NCBI GenBank assembly: GCA_024275575.1
Contig: JAJRYV010000089.1
Coordinates: forward strand, 1 to 49,892
Origin: a bacterium
GTDB taxonomy: Bacteria; Zhuqueibacterota; Zhuqueibacteria; Zhuqueibacterales; Geothermadaptataceae
Reading direction: 5' to 3'
DNA: 49,892 nucleotides
The notes under the pieces were generated by a model. The model ran no database searches. It had not been told where the DNA came from and saw nothing but the letters and a program-made list of their open reading frames with translations. The position numbers were made by a program, and so were the translations under genes. This document shows positions 46,708 to 49,892 of the stretch, piece by piece (positions within the stretch are counted from its first letter, which is position 1; the number at the start of each line of letters is the position of its first letter).

Positions 46708-49700
46708 TTAGCGAATCAGGCTCAGCTTAATATTTTTTTGAAAATGTCCTGCCCGGACATGGAAAAAATAGATGCTGTTGGGCAAAGGCCTGCCGCTATC
46801 GTCATTGCCGTTCCAGCGCAATTGATGATAACCCGCCTGCAATCCGATATCCGCTAAAACTGTCGCGACTTTTTGCCCCAGCATGTTATAGATGGCTGCA
46901 GAAACCAGGCTTGCAGTGGGCAAACCAAGCTCGATTTTGACACCGGTAGCCTGCATCGCGGCAGAATTATCAGTAAAAGGATTTGGGTACGCATCGCTGA
47001 CACTGTACTTCTCTGGGATTGATTGCCCTGTCGCACTCCAGTCACCAATCCCTGTGCCGCTTTGGCTGACGGAGTATTGCACCGAGGCGCTATCTTTGAG
47101 CCCACCGCTATCTTTGACCACCAGCATCAACGTATAATCTCCGCTGTATTCCGGATGTATGGTTCCGGTTTTGATGCCGTTGGAAAGGGTGCTGAAAGCC
47201 TGACCTGCCCGTGCGATAAACCAGGTGAAATTCGTCAGTGGCAGGCCGCCGTCTTCCGGGTCTCTGCCCGTACCGGTATAATTGATGGCCTCATTTTGAT
47301 TGAAAAATGTATTCGCAACCGGCAAAATGATACTGGCGATAGGCGGCCGGTTAAGTCGGGCTGTGACGGTAATCGCTACCCGGGCTGTATCTGTCAAGCC
47401 GCTGTTATCGGTGACGATGAGCCGTACATCAAAATTGCCTTCTTTGATAAAAGTATGTTGTGGGTCTGCTTCCGCGTTGCGAATGCCGTCGCCGAAATTC
47501 CACTCATAAGTTGAAATAAAACCGTCCGAGTCGTTTGAATTGGAACCGTGAAAACTGACAGTGAAAGGTGCATTGCCGGAAGTCACATCGGCTGCAGCGA
47601 CAGCTTTCGGTTTATTGGTCGTTACCGAATTGACAACGACTTGCACCCAGGCTGTGTCCATCAGCGCCCCGGCATCTTTAACGATCAGCCGAACATTGTA
47701 ACTGTTGGCGAAGTTGTAAGTATGAGAAATGACGCTGCCAGTAGCGCTTTGCCCATCGTCGAAATCCCACAGATAAACCAGAATATTGTCTTCGGGATCG
47801 CTGGAACCGGTCGTTGTAAATTTAACCGTGAGCGGGGCGTTTCCGCTGTCCGGCGTCGCAGTGGCCACAGCATGAGGTTTCAGGTTTGGCGGGTCCGGCT
47901 CGATAGTGATTTTTTTTGCCCAGATTTGACTTTTATCGCTATTTTCAGCGGCTACAAATAAGCCGATATCAGTTGAACCGGCATGCTGTGCCAATGAAAC
48001 ATGAGCAAAATTATCGCTAGCGTTTTCAAAAATCGGAATGACTGTTTTTTCGGACAGACCTTCTTCCGTCCCCACTTTAACCTTTTTAAATTCACCGATA
48101 CGCGGCAAGCTTTCCCGAATGCCAAAAATAAATATATCATTATTTGTCTTATCGAAAGCGATTGCGGGGTGAGCCCAACTGGTGTTGATATTCACGGCAT
48201 AACGGTGCCAGCCGCTGGCATCTCGTTTAAATAGACCATTTTTAACGCTGTTTCCACCCGGGCTGCCGGTTTTTGTCACGATAAATATCCGTTCCCCGCC
48301 GTCACTGGTGATGGCGACCTGATTGTCTGCATGCACGTTTGGCCACATGCCCAGCAAATGGGTTTCATCAGTCCAGCTGGTTTCTGCAGCGCCGTCCTGA
48401 TGATAGAGAAAACCATAAACAGAATTGGCACCGGTTTCCTCACCATAGACCACGCCCACATAGTTCTTCGCGCCGATGCGGAAGGCGGTGGCATCCGTCA
48501 GACCGGTGGCTTGCTGCAATCCTGTTTTGACAAAGATTGTATTGCCCCATGTTTGCCCGCCATCATGGGAACGGCGGCTTTCAAGATTCTGGTTGTGGAT
48601 GCGAAACAACCAGATATCGCCGGATTTATCGACGGTCATGCTGATAACGTCGTCGTCCTGATGGTTGAAGCCGGTGATCATTACCGGAAAACCGGCATGG
48701 ACCACCCAGCTATTATTTGCATAACTAAGGCGTGTCAGTCGTGAGGCGGATTTATGGGAAAAAAGAATGTAACATCTATCATTGGCGACATCAACAAAAG
48801 CATCGGGGCGGCTATCGTTGGTCGTTTCAATTCGTAAAATTTTTGTCCACGTCTCGTTTTCATTTTTCCATAAATACCAGGCGCCATCACTTTTTGCTGC
48901 TGCCGTCAGCCACCAAAAACCTGCGTGATAAAACAATTTACTTTGATTGGATGAATTAAATCCATTGAGAGAACCGTTTAATGCACCACCAACCGGCGGG
49001 CTGCCAACCTGAATTGTCACCATAGAGGTGTCTTTTAGACCACCGTTATCAGTGACGATGAGCTGCACATCATAGATCCCTTCAGTATAAAAAGTATGCT
49101 GTGGATTGGCAGCGGTGCCCGTATCGCCGTCATCAAAATTCCAGGCATATTGTGCGATGATGCCATCCGGGTCGGAGGAGTTCGAACCGGTAAACTGCAC
49201 GATCAACGGCGCCTCACCAATACTGATATCGGCTTCAGCAAGAGAAGTGGGCCGCAGGTTTGAGGTCGGATTCACCGTGATGTTGACCGTTGCCGTGTCG
49301 CTATCCCCGGCGTTGTCGGAGACGACGAGTTGTACATCGTAAATGCCGTCATTTTGATATTCGTGTAACGGGTTTGCTTCGGTGCTGAAAAATCCATCAC
49401 GAAAATCCCATGAATAGCTCGAAATCGCGCCGTCTCTGTCGGTCGAATTTGAACCGTTGAACTGTACTACCAATGGCACTTCACCGGTAGTGATATCGGC
49501 TTCGGCAACGGCAACGGGTTTGATATTGGGCCTTGGGCCGACGGTGAAATTGACGAACGCCGTATCGGCAGCGCCTTTGCTGTCGGTGACGGCGAGTTTG
49601 AGGATATAAGCCCCGTTTTGCGGCGCGGTGCCGGTGCCCGATCTGGTTCCCTGGGCGATGACATTATTGTGCTGGCCGTTCGGCATGTCGATAAGCCAGG

Positions 49701-49892
49701 TGAAACTCGAAGCGGGAATGATGCCATCTTCAGCATCGGTGGCAGAGCCGGTAAACGAAATGCTGCTGCCGGCGTTAAAAATTGTGCCTTCAGACGGATC
49801 TGAAATAACCGCGATCGGCGGCTGGTTGTTGCTGATATGCACCGTCACCGTAGCGATGTTGGTTAAGCCGTCGGTATCTGTGACCGTGAGTA
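46708..49892 (-). CDS. Secreted PKD-domain / sialidase-like propeller protein, start beyond the window
   Basis: The frame is open to the right edge (LTVTDTDGLTNIATV precedes the first internal GTG), so the N-terminus is missing and about 1061 residues are seen. Order from the visible start: Ig-like domain, two PKD domains (SYSWDFRDG; YAWNFDDGD), a beta-propeller of about 370 residues at 47890-48990 with an Asp-box (SHDGGQTWG), two more PKD domains (YLWDFDDGQ; YEWNFGDG), another Ig-like domain, and the sorting domain (SDAYPNPF, then NMLGQKVATVLAD and PNSIYFFHV). PKD domains are surface-protein spacers that often bind glycans or proteins. The propeller may bind or cleave a glycan, but catalytic residues cannot be assigned. 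Convergent with the CotH gene. Confidence 0.85.
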   Translation of the reverse strand, partial: LTVTDTDGLTNIATVTVHISNNQPPIAVISDPSEGTIFNAGSSISFTGSATDAEDGIIPASSFTWLIDMPNGQHNNVIAQGTRSGTGTAPQNGAYILKLAVTDSKGAADTAFVNFTVGPRPNIKPVAVAEADITTGEVPLVVQFNGSNSTDRDGAISSYSWDFRDGFFSTEANPLHEYQNDGIYDVQLVVSDNAGDSDTATVNITVNPTSNLRPTSLAEADISIGEAPLIVQFTGSNSSDPDGIIAQYAWNFDDGDTGTAANPQHTFYTEGIYDVQLIVTDNGGLKDTSMVTIQVGSPPVGGALNGSLNGFNSSNQSKLFYHAGFWWLTAAAKSDGAWYLWKNENETWTKILRIETTNDSRPDAFVDVANDRCYILFSHKSASRLTRLSYANNSWVVHAGFPVMITGFNHQDDDVISMTVDKSGDIWLFRIHNQNLESRRSHDGGQTWGNTIFVKTGLQQATGLTDATAFRIGAKNYVGVVYGEETGANSVYGFLYHQDGAAETSWTDETHLLGMWPNVHADNQVAITSDGGERIFIVTKTGSPGGNSVKNGLFKRDASGWHRYAVNINTSWAHPAIAFDKTNNDIFIFGIRESLPRIGEFKKVKVGTEEGLSEKTVIPIFENASDNFAHVSLAQHAGSTDIGLFVAAENSDKSQIWAKKITIEPDPPNLKPHAVATATPDSGNAPLTVKFTTTGSSDPEDNILVYLWDFDDGQSATGSVISHTYNFANSYNVRLIVKDAGALMDTAWVQVVVNSVTTNKPKAVAAADVTSGNAPFTVSFHGSNSNDSDGFISTYEWNFGDGIRNAEADPQHTFIKEGNFDVRLIVTDNSGLTDTARVAITVTARLNRPPIASIILPVANTFFNQNEAINYTGTGRDPEDGGLPLTNFTWFIARAGQAFSTLSNGIKTGTIHPEYSGDYTLMLVVKDSGGLKDSASVQYSVSQSGTGIGDWSATGQSIPEKYSVSDAYPNPFTDNSAAMQATGVKIELGLPTASLVSAAIYNMLGQKVATVLADIGLQAGYHQLRWNGNDDSGRPLPNSIYFFHVRAGHFQKNIKLSLIR

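Overview
The window looks like chromosomal sequence from a Gram-negative bacterium of the FCB superphylum, most like the Calditrichota/KSB1 lineages. The evidence is four very large secreted proteins that end in the FCB-type C-terminal sorting domain (YPNPF followed by a FlgD-like Ig fold, the signal of type IX secretion cargo), together with Kdo transferase, outer-membrane beta-barrels and SecDF. Lineage is inference; the window has no rRNA, tRNA, CRISPR array or intact insertion sequence.

Layout. 1-4450: start of an unknown gene, yggX, and a 1208-residue surface protein with nine tandem Cys-containing repeats. 4.7-9.2 kb: a YbjT-like SDR/DUF2867 protein, then an envelope operon (secreted protein, LytR_C membrane protein, Kdo transferase). 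9.5-15.6 kb: lexA with a strong promoter and a candidate operator, and a 1795-residue lamin-tail/CotH/beta-helix protein. 16-18.6 kb: an NTF2-like protein, an exported nucleoside hydrolase and an overlapping ribokinase. 18.7-20.5 kb: a peroxide/iron cluster (PerR-type regulator, ferritin, 2-Cys peroxiredoxin) closed by a strong terminator. 20.8-24.3 kb: a propeller-like protein, a small membrane protein, repeat-rich intergenic DNA and a DUF2914 gene with a homopolymer frameshift.

24.3-33.4 kb, minus strand: the most interesting locus, eight co-oriented genes for an outer-membrane barrel, two exported TPR proteins, a small exported protein, ExbB/TolQ, two different ExbD/TolR subunits and an FHA-TM-TonB-like (AgmX/PglI type) protein. 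This content matches the Agl-Glt gliding and Nfs spore-coat machines of Myxococcus and differs from both a plain TonB-ExbBD or Tol-Pal set and the GldLM motor usual in the FCB group. One of the two ExbD proteins has Asn at the normally essential transmembrane Asp, and its partner keeps Asp.

34-49.9 kb: an outer-membrane barrel, a rhomboid protease overlapping a cell-wall amidase, glutamate dehydrogenase, secD-secF, a STAS protein, purA, a second CotH/lamin-tail protein, and a PKD/propeller protein running off the right edge. Housekeeping genes thus alternate with large surface-protein genes. The recurrent themes are envelope building, protein export (SecDF, sorting domains) and a putative proton-driven envelope machine.
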